A DNA stretch of 64,000 nt, from positions 6,094,432 through 6,158,431 of the forward strand of contig NZ_CM001403.1 in assembly GCF_000166195.2 (NCBI RefSeq), given 5' to 3'. This DNA is from Mucilaginibacter paludis DSM 18603. GTDB lineage: Bacteria; Bacteroidota; Bacteroidia; Sphingobacteriales; Sphingobacteriaceae. Under the pieces are notes generated by a model. That model worked only from the letters and a program-made list of their open reading frames with translations, did not search any database and was not told the DNA's origin. This document shows, piece by piece, positions 8,265-17,839 of the stretch (the stretch's first letter is position 1; each line of letters opens with the position of its first letter). The position numbers and the translations under genes are program-made.

Positions 8265-8972
8265 TTAGCGGTTATGCGACGCTGCAATTTGTTTGTAATA
8301 TTTCACCAGGCCATCCATATTGCCGACGTTAAAAATACCGGCCCGAATTTTTTCCACCACATCAGGCTCATCGCCCATAACGTCTGTCATTACTTCAATA
8401 AAAGTTTCGGCCTTTAATGCTGCCATTTCACCTGTGGTTTCGCCGTAATAATAAGCATTACGCACCGATCCGCCTCCTGAGCTACCGCCGCCACCCAGGT
8501 TAATGCCTATCCCGCCACCCATGCCCATACCGCCGGTACCTAAACCGGTTGAAAATTCGGGCCTTATCCTGCTGCCATGGCCGCCGCCACTGCCACCGCT
8601 CCCTCCAGACATTAAATATAATTTGGTAGGCCCATCAACAATTACTTGTACAAAATCGAGCTCGTTTTTACTCCAGGGGCCGCCGTAGCGGGGGGGCATG
8701 GCAATGGTAAAACTATCGCGGCCAATTATAAAACTATGGATCATGCTGGCGCTCAGGCGTTGTGGCCTGGCCTTGTCATCTTCCTTAAATTCAATAAAGC
8801 CTTCATTTTTCATAATTCCCTTACCTGCCGGGTACCTGTTGATCAATCCGGGTACTTTTTGGCCATTAATATCGTAGTAATAGCCCGGTATAAATTTCCC
8901 TCCGCCGCCAAATTGAGCCATAGTTAAAGCAGGCATTAAAAAAACAAAGAATAGCAGGATAATGGGTTTCAT
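8265..8972 (-). CDS. Exported glycine-rich protein of unknown function
   Basis: 235 aa with a signal peptide (residues 1-19, ALTMA-QF). Residues about 25-120 form a beta-rich region (GYYYDINGQKVPG, IHSFIIGRDSF) typical of small exported Bacteroidota proteins. It is followed by a low-complexity Gly/Ser stretch at about 123-170 and a helical C-terminus (about 175-235). The N-terminal GQKVPGLI segment suggests a surface or periplasmic sensor-like fold, but no named family is recognised. It is flanked by intergenic DNA, with no obvious operon partner. Confidence 0.72.
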   Translation of the reverse strand: MKPIILLFFVFLMPALTMAQFGGGGKFIPGYYYDINGQKVPGLINRYPAGKGIMKNEGFIEFKEDDKARPQRLSASMIHSFIIGRDSFTIAMPPRYGGPWSKNELDFVQVIVDGPTKLYLMSGGSGGSGGGHGSRIRPEFSTGLGTGGMGMGGGIGINLGGGGSSGGGSVRNAYYYGETTGEMAALKAETFIEVMTDVMGDEPDVVEKIRAGIFNVGNMDGLVKYYKQIAASHNR

Positions 8973-9137
8973 AGCACATCAATATATTTGTTCATCTAAA
9001 CGAATAAAAAGCAATTTATTGCCGTTAGCTTACGATGATCATTTATAAATTGCTTGTTACATGATATCGTATTTGCCCGATAAAGCTAATAAAATTGTTA
9101 AATTGACCCCTCAATTAATCTGAAATATAAAATTACC

Positions 9138-10151
9138 ATGACCGTTGACCTAAGAAGCGATACCATAACAAAACCTACCCCCGGCATGCTTGAAGCTATG
9201 ATGGCTGCCAAAGTTGGAGATGATGTTTTTGGTGAGGATGAAACTGTGAATGCCCTGGAAGAAAAACTCGCCGGTTTATTTGGCATGGAGGCCGGTATGC
9301 TTTGCCCATCGGGCACCATGACCAACCAGATTGCTATTAAATGTTTCACACAACCGCTTGATGAGTTAATTGCCGACCAAACCGCGCACGTTTACCGCTA
9401 CGAGGGTGGCGGAATTGCCTTTAATTCGGCAGTATCTACGCGGTTATTAAACGCTCCGCGCGGGATACTGACAGCCGGGATGATTGAGCCCGAAATTAAT
9501 GCCGAAAATATTCATTACCCCCATACCAGCCTGGTGGTTTTGGAGAACACCGTTAATAAAGGCGGCGGCAGTTGCTATACCTTAAAAGATATTGAACCCA
9601 TTGCCGCCTTATGCAAGCAACACAAGCTGAAATTGCACCTGGACGGAGCGCGGATATTCAATGCCTTAACCCAAACCGGCGACAGCGCGGCCAGCTATGG
9701 GCAGTATTTTGATGGTATCTCGGTTTGCCTTTCCAAAGGCTTGGGTGCGCCGGTAGGGTCGGTATTACTGGCCGATCAGGCTACCATCAAATACGCGCGC
9801 CGTATCCGCAAAGTTTTAGGCGGAGGTATGCGGCAGGCCGGTTTTTTGGCAGCGGCGGGCATTTACGCGCTTGACCACCATGTTGAGCGTTTGAAGATCG
9901 ATCACGCTCATGCGCATATCCTGGCGGGAGAACTTTCCGGTTTATCATGGGTTACCCATGTTGTGCCCGTTGAAACCAACATCGTATTATTCGATACCGT
10001 TGAACCGGCAGAAATTGTTCTGGCGAAATTGGAAGAAAAAGGCATCAAGGCCAACAGTACCGATAAACACCGCATCCGTTTTGTAACGCACCTGGACGTG
10101 CATGCTGATCAGGTTGAGTATGCTGTTGCGTGTTTGAAAGCTTTAAGCTGA
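9138..10151 (+). CDS. ltaE: Low-specificity L-threonine aldolase
   Basis: 337 aa, the usual size for this PLP enzyme, which splits L-threonine or L-allo-threonine to glycine and acetaldehyde. Fold-type I features are clear: DLRSDT near the N-terminus, SGTMTN (about 58-63), HLDGAR with Asp169, and the Schiff-base Lys200 in CLSKGLGAPVGS. Arg residues in RIRKVLGGGMRQ follow, as in the family. It is a single gene. An inverted-repeat element lies downstream and probably ends transcription. Confidence 0.93.
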   Translation: MTVDLRSDTITKPTPGMLEAMMAAKVGDDVFGEDETVNALEEKLAGLFGMEAGMLCPSGTMTNQIAIKCFTQPLDELIADQTAHVYRYEGGGIAFNSAVSTRLLNAPRGILTAGMIEPEINAENIHYPHTSLVVLENTVNKGGGSCYTLKDIEPIAALCKQHKLKLHLDGARIFNALTQTGDSAASYGQYFDGISVCLSKGLGAPVGSVLLADQATIKYARRIRKVLGGGMRQAGFLAAAGIYALDHHVERLKIDHAHAHILAGELSGLSWVTHVVPVETNIVLFDTVEPAEIVLAKLEEKGIKANSTDKHRIRFVTHLDVHADQVEYAVACLKALS

Positions 10152-10170
10152 TATCAACTAACCGATATTT

Positions 10171-10238
10171 CACGCAAAGGCGCCAAGACACCAAGCTTTT
10201 TTAGCTTAATACCTTGGCGCCTTCAGCGTCTTTGCGTG
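10171..10238. repeat. Composite hairpin repeat after ltaE
   Basis: Outer arms CACGCAAAG (10171-10179) and CTTTGCGTG (10230-10238) enclose inner arms AGGCGCCAAG (10178-10187) and CTTGGCGCCT (10213-10222). The central part AAGCTTTTTTAGCTT can form a third small stem. The sequence is related to the hairpin at 58986-59036 (GCAAAGGCGCCA, GGCGCCTT and similar words). It lies in the gap between two convergent genes and may terminate both. Confidence 0.7.
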
Positions 10239-10280
10239 ATCCTCTATTGTTATAGCTTAGCGTTTCAGGACACTCCCTGC

Positions 10281-10343
10281 CCATGGACCATGGACCATGG
10301 ACTATCGACTATCGACTATCGACTATCGACTATCGACCATCAG
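10281..10343. repeat. Heptanucleotide tandem repeat tract H1
   Basis: Nine 7-bp units in phase: CCATGGA three times (10281-10301), CTATCGA five times (10302-10336), then CCATCAG. Weaker units (CTATCTA, CAACTCC, CTATCAG) appear to continue into the 3' end of the aldo/keto reductase gene. It belongs to the same heptad family as the tracts at 45190, 46199, 52432, 40971, 19366, 61037 and 29769. Confidence 0.9.
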
Positions 10344-10347
10344 CTAT

Positions 10348-11367
10348 CTACAACTCCCTATCAGCCGATTGCCTTTCAACCATCCAGCCCGGATACTCTT
10401 TAGGCAGTGCGCTTACTTCGTTGATCTTTTTCAGGTCATCCGCAGATAAAGTAATCTCTGTTGATTTGATGTTATCCTGTAGTTGTGCCGCATTTTTAGC
10501 ACCAATAATGGTACTGGTAACCGGCGCCTGCTGACGTACCCAAGCCAATGCGATTTGCGCGGCAGATACGTTGTATTGTTGGCCAACCTGAGCTATTACA
10601 TCAATAATATCATAAGCTTTTTCTTTGTTTACCGGCGGAAAGTCGAAATTATCGCGGCGTGATCCGGCTGATTTTTCGTTGTTTCGGGTATATTTCCCCG
10701 ACAGGAAACCACCTGCCAATGGGCTCCACGGCATTACAGCCAACTTTTGGTCGGTAGCCATCGGCAAAATTTCGCGCTCAATATCACGGCTCGATAACGA
10801 ATAATAATATTGTAGCCCTTCAAACTTGTTCCATCCGTTTAAGGCCGCAATTCCCTGTGCTTTCATCACCATCCAGGCAGGCCAGTTACACACGGCTATA
10901 TAACGCACTTTGCCGGTGAGTACAATATCATTCAGCGCACGCATCGTTTCTTCGATGGGTGTTTTGGGGTCAACGCCGTGCACATATAGAATATCGATAT
11001 GATCCAATTGTAAGCGCTTCAAACTTTCGTCAACCGATTGAAAAATATGATAGCGCGAAAGGCCCACGTTGTTTTTGCCTTCGCCCATTTTGCCACGCAC
11101 CTTAGTAGCTATAACCAGGTCGTGGCGGTTAAAGCCTAAGTCGATGATCGATTGGCCCAATAATTTTTCCGACTCTCCAAAAGAGTAAACATTGGCCGTA
11201 TCAATAAAGTTAATACCCGAGTCTACCACAACCTTCATCAGCTCGTTCACTTCGGCCTGTTGTACTTTGCCTATCGCTTCCCACATACCTTTTCCGCCAA
11301 AGGTCATGGTGCCAAAGCAGATCTCGGAAACGATTAATCCGGTGTTACCAAAAAAATTGTACTTCAT
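10348..11367 (-). CDS. Aldo/keto reductase
   Basis: 339 aa, an NADPH-dependent TIM-barrel reductase of the AKR superfamily. The tetrad is visible: Asp56 and Tyr61 (FIDTANVYSFGESE), Lys89 (VIATKVRG) and His130 (ILYVHGVDP). The C-terminal cofactor-binding region (TSTIIGAKNAAQLQDN) is intact. The substrate cannot be predicted. The final residues (QSADREL) are encoded where the heptad tract H1 appears to run into the gene, so the natural C-terminus may have been altered. It shares a general family with the gene at 49078, but the two are not close copies. Confidence 0.92.
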   Translation of the reverse strand: MKYNFFGNTGLIVSEICFGTMTFGGKGMWEAIGKVQQAEVNELMKVVVDSGINFIDTANVYSFGESEKLLGQSIIDLGFNRHDLVIATKVRGKMGEGKNNVGLSRYHIFQSVDESLKRLQLDHIDILYVHGVDPKTPIEETMRALNDIVLTGKVRYIAVCNWPAWMVMKAQGIAALNGWNKFEGLQYYYSLSSRDIEREILPMATDQKLAVMPWSPLAGGFLSGKYTRNNEKSAGSRRDNFDFPPVNKEKAYDIIDVIAQVGQQYNVSAAQIALAWVRQQAPVTSTIIGAKNAAQLQDNIKSTEITLSADDLKKINEVSALPKEYPGWMVERQSADREL

Positions 11368-11513
11368 GTTTTTAATAGTTAGATGTGAAGATAACGGAGA
11401 TTATTTTGATTTTGTTTAATCTGACAGTCATGATTTTGTTAACAGGCGTGGAAATGCTTTTATATTAAATAATTATCTTAAAACTTAAATTATGGCGGCT
11501 TGTTATTGTTGTA

Positions 11514-12599
11514 ATGAACCGACTATTAAAAAAATTAGAGAAGATAGGCCGCGACCCGAAGGTAACTGCAAAGGCCGTAGGGTTGCGCTATGTAAGCGAC
11601 TCTACCCCGGGTTATACCCGTAAAGCAACCAAAAATGGCTTTGCATTTTACGATGCCGATGGCAAGCCTGTTAAAGATAAGGAGTTAGTGCAGCGGTTCA
11701 AAAGCCTGGTGATACCACCTGCCTATACCCATGTTTGGATCTCACCGTACGACAACGGGCATTTACAATTCACCGGAGTTGATGCAGCCGGTAGAAAGCA
11801 GTACCGCTATCATGCCGAATGGAATAAGATCCGTAATCATTCTAAATTTCACCGCATGCAGTTGTTTGCCAGTCATCTGCCAGCTATACGGCAGCAGGTA
11901 GCCAAAGATTTGGCCCGTCATGATTTGGGTTATGAAAAATTACTCGGCCTGGTGGTTAAATTAATGGAACTGACCAGCATCAGGGTAGGTAATGATTCGT
12001 ATCAAAAATTATATGGTTCCTTTGGGTTAACTACGCTGCAAAACAGGCACGTAAAAATCGATGGTTCGGATATGAGCTTTGAGTTTCGCGGTAAGAAAGG
12101 CGTATACCAAAAGATTGCCCTGCATAGTAAGCGACTGGCCCGATTGGTAAAGCAATGCAGGGATATCCCCGGGAAAGAATTGTTTCAGTATTACGATCAC
12201 GAAGGTAAGCGCTGCACTATAGGATCTGGAGACGTTAATAATTACCTGAAGCAAGCAACGGGAGAAGATTTTACAGCCAAAGATTTCAGGACCTGGGCTG
12301 GCAGTGTGAGTGCCTTATTTGCCTTTAAAACTGCTGGAGGTTTTGAAACCGAAACCGAATGTAAAAAGAAGATAGTGAGTGTGTTGGACGAAGTGGCGGT
12401 AAACCTGGGCAATACCCGAACGGTGTGTAAAAAATATTATGTACACCCGGTGGTGATTAAAAGCTACGAAGATGGGACGCTTTTTAAGTATACTAAAGAA
12501 CTGGACGAAAACGACGATACTAATGCAGCAGAGTTAAACCTGGCCGAAAAAATATTATTGCAGTTATTAGAAAGCGAAGGAATGGCAAAGGCTGTGTAG
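11514..12599 (+). CDS. DNA topoisomerase IB (poxvirus-like)
   Basis: 361 aa. The enzyme relaxes supercoiled DNA by a transient 3'-phosphotyrosyl bond. The catalytic set of the family is present: Arg157 (LTSIRVGN), Lys194/195 (EFRGKKGV), Arg259 (KDFRTWAGS) and the nucleophile Tyr309 in CKKYYVHP. The N-terminal DNA-clamp domain is at about 20-115 (SLVIPPAYTHVWISP, WNKIRNHSKFHRM). Bacterial type IB enzymes have a patchy distribution. It is a single gene ending in a strong bidirectional hairpin. Confidence 0.94.
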   Translation: MNRLLKKLEKIGRDPKVTAKAVGLRYVSDSTPGYTRKATKNGFAFYDADGKPVKDKELVQRFKSLVIPPAYTHVWISPYDNGHLQFTGVDAAGRKQYRYHAEWNKIRNHSKFHRMQLFASHLPAIRQQVAKDLARHDLGYEKLLGLVVKLMELTSIRVGNDSYQKLYGSFGLTTLQNRHVKIDGSDMSFEFRGKKGVYQKIALHSKRLARLVKQCRDIPGKELFQYYDHEGKRCTIGSGDVNNYLKQATGEDFTAKDFRTWAGSVSALFAFKTAGGFETETECKKKIVSVLDEVAVNLGNTRTVCKKYYVHPVVIKSYEDGTLFKYTKELDENDDTNAAELNLAEKILLQLLESEGMAKAV

Positions 12600-12612
12600 A
12601 ACAGATTAAATT

Positions 12613-12652
12613 AAATAGCCGGAAAATCTACGGATGAGAGTTCCGGCTATTT
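12613..12652. terminator. Bidirectional terminator
   Basis: A perfect 12-bp stem, AAATAGCCGGAA (12613-12624) with TTCCGGCTATTT (12641-12652), around a 16-nt loop. It lies between convergent genes and is A/T-flanked on both sides, so it can serve both the topoisomerase and the small exported protein at 12659. Confidence 0.85.
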
Positions 12653-12658
12653 GATTAT

Positions 12659-13024
12659 TTAATAATAATTGGCTGTAATATTATCGCTCATCATGGCATC
12701 GCCTACTACCCCGGGGCCTTGTATATGGCCAACAACATGTGTTTGATTACCTAAATCAAGTGTGTAGCTATGGTAGGTAGCCTGTCCGTCAAATGTTACA
12801 AAAAAATCAACTGATACGGCGTATATACCGGCATCCGGCCCTGTACGGTCAAATACTACCTCCACATCGTTAGCGCCGCTTATGGTGCTTGTGTATCCGG
12901 TGATTGTTTCATTGGGAGAGTTTTTCAAGTGTAACTTGAAGTAATGGCGTTTGGCATGATCGGCTTTAAAGGCCAACGCGAAAGCCGATAAAATAAGGAA
13001 TGTAAAAATGGCTGTCTTTTTCAT
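12659..13024 (-). CDS. Small exported protein of unknown function
   Basis: 121 aa with a signal peptide (residues about 1-19, LSAFALAFKA). The mature part is beta-rich with alternating polar and hydrophobic residues (YAVSVDFFVTFDG, YTLDLGNQTHVVG) and no Cys, suggesting a small beta-sandwich. No family is recognised. It stands between two hairpin terminators, so it is probably a single-gene transcript. Confidence 0.68.
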   Translation of the reverse strand: MKKTAIFTFLILSAFALAFKADHAKRHYFKLHLKNSPNETITGYTSTISGANDVEVVFDRTGPDAGIYAVSVDFFVTFDGQATYHSYTLDLGNQTHVVGHIQGPGVVGDAMMSDNITANYY

Positions 13025-13130
13025 AGTTATTTGGTTTTAATTTAAAGTTAAATACTTTAATATCAAATAACAACAAAGCAAAGTTATTTTGGCATCGGAA
13101 AATTTAGTAAAGCACTTACCCTTAAAAATC

Positions 13131-13164
13131 AAAGAACCGCACCATGTTGATGATGCGGTTCTTT
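13131..13164 (-). terminator. Terminator of the pyrG-yidC unit
   Basis: An 11-bp stem, AAAGAACCGCA (13131-13141) with TGCGGTTCTTT (13154-13164). On the minus strand it is followed by TTTGATTTTTAAG, a U-rich tail. It is 24 bp after the yidC stop. Confidence 0.8.
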
Positions 13165-13188
13165 AAATACCTTAGTCAGATATATGTT

Positions 13189-15018
13189 CTACTTAGTCTT
13201 TTTAGGCAATTGCTGTTGCTGGCGCATATATTCTTCCATTTTAGCGGCAAAGCCTGATTTCTTTTTAGCTGTTTTATCCTCAGGTTTCTTTTTGTTTTCC
13301 TGGATCTGGGCATGGATCTTTTTATCATCCACCATCAGCCTGATTAAATATTGCTGTGCAAAAGTTAACATGTTGGCCAAAAAGTAATAATAGTTTAAGC
13401 CGGATGGATATTTGTTAAGCACCACAATAAAAATAACAGGGGTGATGTAACCGATGTATTTCATTTGGCCGGTAGCTCCCGATATCTGGTTGTTAAAGTA
13501 AGTGTAGATGAAGGTTGAAATGGTCATCAACAAACACATTAAGCTTAAGTGGTCGCCTAATAGGGGGATGGTTGTGCCAAATTTGATCAGGTCATCATAA
13601 GTTGATAAATCCTTCATCCATAAAAAGCTTTCGCCACGCAGTTCAAACAAAGCAGGGAAAAAGCGAAGGAATGCGAACACGATTGGCAGCTGAAGCACCA
13701 TAGGCAAACAACCACCTAAAGGGTTTACACCTGCTTTTTTATAAAGCTTCATGTATTCCTGCTGTAAAAGCGTTGGGTTATCTTCACCAACTTTGGCTTT
13801 AATCTCGTCCATCTCGGGCTTCAATACCCGCATTTTAGCCATTGAAAGGTATGATTTATAGGTCAGTGGCGATAACACCAGTTTCAGTAATACGGTAAGC
13901 AATAAGATAACGATACCATAGTTCCAGCCAAATTGCTTTAAAAAGTCAAACACTACTAATACGGCGTATTTGTTAATGTATTTAAGCGGCCCCCAACCCA
14001 GGTCGATCTGTTTATCCAGGTTATAGCCTTGTGCCTTAAGTACCTTAAACTCGTTAGGGCCGTAATAAAAATCCAACGGATAAACACCTGCGTTATTGGC
14101 CGGGATTTGCAAACTGGCCTGCATTTGTTTAACCTCTGTTTTGTTGGCGGTATCCAGGCTTACATGTAAACTTGATTTGGTAAAGCCATCTTTATAGATC
14201 AGCACATTTGAGAAAAAGTGCTGTTTGAATGATACCCATTGGATCTTTTTATCCGAAATATCTTTAGCGTCATCTTTGGTTACACTCAGTTCGTCAACAT
14301 CGTCATCCGTATTTTTAAAGTATACAGTTGAGTATTGGCGCTCCATGGTCATGTCCTTTTCGGTTTTGAGCATGCTCGATTGCCAGTTGATATCTACAAT
14401 TTTGCTGTCTGCAATAACATTATCAAGGCCGTTTAGCTTTAAGGTTAAACCAAGGCGATAGCCTTTGGCACTTAAAGTGTATACATAGTCAATATACTGC
14501 GTTGCACTGTAGTTTAAGCGGAAGGTAATTGAATATGAATCGTGGCCTGTAACGTTTAAGCCTGTAGCCGACGGTTTAAAATACAGATCGTTGGTATTGA
14601 TCTTTTTATTGCCGGCAATAAAATTTAAGCCGAAATGATTGTTGGCACCATCAAATAATATCAGGGGTTTTTTATCAAAGGTTTTAAAGTTTTTTAATTC
14701 AACCGACTGAACACGCGCACCCTGTGTAGAAACTTTAACGCGTAAATCGTTATTCTCTAAAGTAATTAACTGCTCGGTGCCAACGGTGGCCGCTCCAAAT
14801 GCGCTTTTAAGCACGGCAGAATCAATAACCTGCGGCTTTTTTGCAGAGTCTGTTTTAGCAACTACAGGCGTAGTTTTAATGCCTGCTTTGTTTAAAGAGT
14901 CCTGGTGAATTCTGGCTTTTTCTTTTTTAATATCGGCTTCGGATGGCCTCATTAAATAAAAAGAGCCAAAAAGGATCAGCATGATCAGGAATAATCCTGT
15001 GTAGGTATTTTTATCCAT
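13189..15018 (-). CDS. yidC: Membrane protein insertase YidC
   Basis: 609 aa. It inserts and folds inner-membrane proteins, alone or with Sec. There is an N-terminal anchor helix (about 8-24), a large periplasmic beta-supersandwich domain (about 70-350), then the conserved insertase core: a hydrophobic helix from YGIVILLLTVLLKL, the cytoplasmic hairpin (LKPEMDEIKAKV), NPLGGCLPMVLQLPI and three more helices. A basic C-terminal tail (about 570-609, KKKPEDKTAKKKS...PKKTK) may bind ribosomes. It lies 24 bp after pyrG on the same strand, a common Bacteroidota arrangement. Confidence 0.96.
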   Translation of the reverse strand: MDKNTYTGLFLIMLILFGSFYLMRPSEADIKKEKARIHQDSLNKAGIKTTPVVAKTDSAKKPQVIDSAVLKSAFGAATVGTEQLITLENNDLRVKVSTQGARVQSVELKNFKTFDKKPLILFDGANNHFGLNFIAGNKKINTNDLYFKPSATGLNVTGHDSYSITFRLNYSATQYIDYVYTLSAKGYRLGLTLKLNGLDNVIADSKIVDINWQSSMLKTEKDMTMERQYSTVYFKNTDDDVDELSVTKDDAKDISDKKIQWVSFKQHFFSNVLIYKDGFTKSSLHVSLDTANKTEVKQMQASLQIPANNAGVYPLDFYYGPNEFKVLKAQGYNLDKQIDLGWGPLKYINKYAVLVVFDFLKQFGWNYGIVILLLTVLLKLVLSPLTYKSYLSMAKMRVLKPEMDEIKAKVGEDNPTLLQQEYMKLYKKAGVNPLGGCLPMVLQLPIVFAFLRFFPALFELRGESFLWMKDLSTYDDLIKFGTTIPLLGDHLSLMCLLMTISTFIYTYFNNQISGATGQMKYIGYITPVIFIVVLNKYPSGLNYYYFLANMLTFAQQYLIRLMVDDKKIHAQIQENKKKPEDKTAKKKSGFAAKMEEYMRQQQQLPKKTK

Positions 15019-15042
15019 TATAATAAGTACGTAACAAGCTGC

Positions 15043-16653
15043 TTAGTTTTTGCGGGCAAAGGCCAGCGCAGCGGCGACAAAGTTAACAAAAAGTGGGTGA
15101 GGATTAGCAACGGTTGATTTTAATTCGGGATGAAATTGTGCGCCTACAAAAAACGGATGATTTTTTAGTTCTACAATCTCAACCAGGTTATTTTCAGGAT
15201 TTATACCGGATGGTATCAGGCCTGCATTTTCGTATTGTTTAAGATAATCGTTGTTAAATTCGTAACGGTGGCGGTGCCTTTCGGAGATGTGTTGCTTACC
15301 GTAAATTGCCGCGGCCTTGCTGTTTTTCCTCAGGTCGCAGGCATAAGCGCCTAAGCGCATGGTACCACCTTTGGCAGTGATTTTTTTCTGGTCTTCCATC
15401 ATGTTAATCACCGGGTAGGGTGTTTCAGGGTTCATTTCCACACTGTGCGCATCTTTTAAACCTAAAACATTGCGGCCAAATTCAACTACGGCGCATTGCA
15501 TGCCCAGGCAGATACCAAAAAACGGAATGTTATTTTCGCGAACGTAGCGTATAGCCTCAATTTTGCCTTCAATACCACGTTGGCCAAAACCCGGGGCAAC
15601 TAATACGCCATGCAGGCCCTTTAGTTTTTCTACCGCGTTTTCGGGTGTCAGTTGTTCGGAGTGGATGCATTCAACACGTACCTTGCACTCATTTTGGGCA
15701 CCTGCGTGTATAAATGATTCGGTGATGGATTTATAAGCATCGGGCAGTTCAACATATTTACCTACCAGGCCGATGCGGATTTCGGCAGTTGGGTTTTTTA
15801 ATTTTCCTAAAAATATTTTCCAGCGTTCCAAGTCCGGATCTTGTTTGCTTGGCAGTTTCAGTTTGCTTAATACGGTTTTATCTAATTGCTCTTTAAGCAT
15901 CAGCAAAGGCACATCATATATGGTTGAAGCATCAATGGATTCAATAACCGCGTTGATATTAACATTACAGAACAAGGCCAACTTTTTGCGGATATCCATA
16001 TTGATGTGATGCTCGGTACGGCATACCAATATATCCGGCTGAATGCCGTATTCTAACAACATTTTAACGGAGTGTTGGGTTGGCTTGGTTTTAAGCTCGC
16101 CTGCTGCCGCTAAAAACGGAACCAGGGTTAAGTGGATCACTAATGAATCGTGCTGGCCTTTTTCCCACCTGAACTGGCGTACAGCTTCAATAAATGGCAA
16201 CGATTCGATATCACCCACGGTACCGCCAATTTCGGTAATTACGATGTCGTAATCGCCGGTTTCGCCTAAAATGCGGATGTTGCGTTTAATTTCGTCAGTG
16301 ATATGCGGCACTACCTGCACGGTTTTTCCTAAAAAGGCACCCTCGCGCTCGCGGTTAATTACATTTTGATAAATACGGCCGGTGGTGATGTTGTTAGCCT
16401 TGGAGGTAGGCGTATTTAAAAAACGTTCGTAATGGCCAAGGTCAAGATCGGTTTCGGCGCCATCTTCGGTAACGTAGCATTCACCATGCTCGTAAGGGTT
16501 TAATGTTCCGGGATCAATGTTGATGTAAGGGTCGAATTTTTGGATGGTTACCCGGTAGCCACGGGCCTGCAGTAGCTTAGCTAATGATGCAGAAATAATA
16601 CCTTTTCCTAACGACGAGGTAACGCCGCCCGTAACAAAAATATATTTAGTCAT
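15043..16653 (-). CDS. pyrG: CTP synthase
   Basis: 536 aa, full length. It converts UTP to CTP using ATP and glutamine. The N-terminal synthetase domain has the P-loop region GGVTSSLGKG (9-18) and the DGAETDLDLGHYERF motif. The C-terminal class I glutaminase domain has Cys382 in FFGICLGMQ and the FHPE motif near the end. It is first in an operon with yidC. A TACCTTTG box lies 59 bp upstream of the ATG. Confidence 0.97.
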   Translation of the reverse strand: MTKYIFVTGGVTSSLGKGIISASLAKLLQARGYRVTIQKFDPYINIDPGTLNPYEHGECYVTEDGAETDLDLGHYERFLNTPTSKANNITTGRIYQNVINREREGAFLGKTVQVVPHITDEIKRNIRILGETGDYDIVITEIGGTVGDIESLPFIEAVRQFRWEKGQHDSLVIHLTLVPFLAAAGELKTKPTQHSVKMLLEYGIQPDILVCRTEHHINMDIRKKLALFCNVNINAVIESIDASTIYDVPLLMLKEQLDKTVLSKLKLPSKQDPDLERWKIFLGKLKNPTAEIRIGLVGKYVELPDAYKSITESFIHAGAQNECKVRVECIHSEQLTPENAVEKLKGLHGVLVAPGFGQRGIEGKIEAIRYVRENNIPFFGICLGMQCAVVEFGRNVLGLKDAHSVEMNPETPYPVINMMEDQKKITAKGGTMRLGAYACDLRKNSKAAAIYGKQHISERHRHRYEFNNDYLKQYENAGLIPSGINPENNLVEIVELKNHPFFVGAQFHPELKSTVANPHPLFVNFVAAALAFARKN

Positions 16654-16711
16654 ATGTTTTTTGGATTTTAATCCCGGATATTATCGGAACTAAATGTTTG
16701 TGTACGGGATG

Positions 16712-16719
16712 CAAAGGTA
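16712..16719 (-). promoter_or_regulatory. -7 promoter element of pyrG
   Basis: Minus-strand TACCTTTG, about 59 nt upstream of the pyrG ATG. No good -33 box was found. The rest of the 323-bp gap (16654-16976) holds no gene I can support. Confidence 0.4.
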
Positions 16720-16976
16720 AGAATTTATTTGGATTTTGACCGATTTGTGGAGAAAATGACAAGGTATAGATTAGCCTGATAATTAGCTATTTGGGATTTA
16801 TCAGGTCAAATAAATACAACCTTAGACCGTTTGGCCAAACAAAAACATTAATTTATTGTACTTGCATCGCGCTGCTGTTGCACTACTATGCACAGCATGA
16901 TGATGCCGACTAATCATATTTTAATTAAGGGGATGGATTTTCAATCACAAATTCCTGATTTAGACATAGCAAAAAG

Positions 16977-17720
16977 TTAGGGCAATTTGATTTCCTTTAA
17001 TATCTTTTCCAAATCTTCCGGCGTATCAATGGCATAAGTTTCTAAATCGGTTTCGGCAACTTTAATACGGTATCCATTTTCTATCCAGCGGAGTTGCTCC
17101 AGACTTTCGGCTTTTTCAAGCGAAGATACAGGCAATAAGGTAACCTGCTGCAAAATGTCGCTTTTGTAGCCGTAAATACCAATATGCTTGTAATAGGTAT
17201 AATAGTATAGCCATTGTTGTGGCTCGCGACCACGAACATGCGGCAGGGGTGATCGGGAAAAATAGATGGCTTCCCACTGTTTATTTAAAATCACCTTAGG
17301 CGAACTAAAGTTGTAAAGCTCTTCGGTAGTTAGCACTTTTTTTACCAGGGTGGCTAATTGCGTTCCTGTTTCAGTAAAACATCCGGCTACTTTATCAATC
17401 TGTTGCGGGTCAATAAAAGGCTCGTCGCCTTGTATATTGATGATCACTTCGTATTCGGGATGTTGCTTCGCTACTTCGGCACATCTGTCGGTACCGCTTT
17501 GGTGGGTATCGGATGTCATTACGGCTACACCTCCAAATTTCTGAACGTGACTAAAAATCCGCTCATCATCAGTAGCAACAATAACTTCGCTTAGGGTAGC
17601 GCATTTTTTTGCCTGCTCGTAAACACGCTGTATCATGGTTTTACCACCGATATCAACAAGTGGTTTGCCCGGGAAACGGGTAGAAGCGTAACGGGCAGGA
17701 ATTATACCGAGGATTTTCAT
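16977..17720 (-). CDS. kdsB: 3-deoxy-manno-octulosonate cytidylyltransferase
   Basis: 247 aa, normal length. It activates KDO as CMP-KDO for the lipopolysaccharide core. The N-terminal nucleotide-binding signature (IIPARYASTRFPGKPL, residues 6-21) and the IQGDEPFI metal-site motif (about 95-102) are intact. Its presence supports a Gram-negative outer membrane with KDO-containing LPS. It is a single gene with repeat-rich DNA upstream. Confidence 0.96.
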   Translation of the reverse strand: MKILGIIPARYASTRFPGKPLVDIGGKTMIQRVYEQAKKCATLSEVIVATDDERIFSHVQKFGGVAVMTSDTHQSGTDRCAEVAKQHPEYEVIINIQGDEPFIDPQQIDKVAGCFTETGTQLATLVKKVLTTEELYNFSSPKVILNKQWEAIYFSRSPLPHVRGREPQQWLYYYTYYKHIGIYGYKSDILQQVTLLPVSSLEKAESLEQLRWIENGYRIKVAETDLETYAIDTPEDLEKILKEIKLP

Positions 17721-17797
17721 TTACAATTGCGAATTATGGTTTACTGGTTACCAATAGGTTTTGACTATCTTAAATTCAGACTTTTTGTATTATTTAC

Positions 17798-17830
17798 TTA
17801 TAATGAGGTCGTGTTACGTTATGAATAGCC
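17798..17830 (+). repeat. Short dispersed repeat R2, copy c (degenerate)
   Basis: TTATAATGAGGTCGTGTTACGTTATGAATAG fits the R2 unit in its first half and diverges in the second. It starts the 850-bp repeat field between kdsB and the kinase gene. Confidence 0.45.
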
Positions 17831-17839
17831 AATACAAAA

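Noticed and set aside
16888..16980. 30-codon frame MHSMMMPTNH... overlapping the kdsB stop
   Set aside because: No promoter, and it overlaps a real gene by 4 bp. The ATG run is probably chance.
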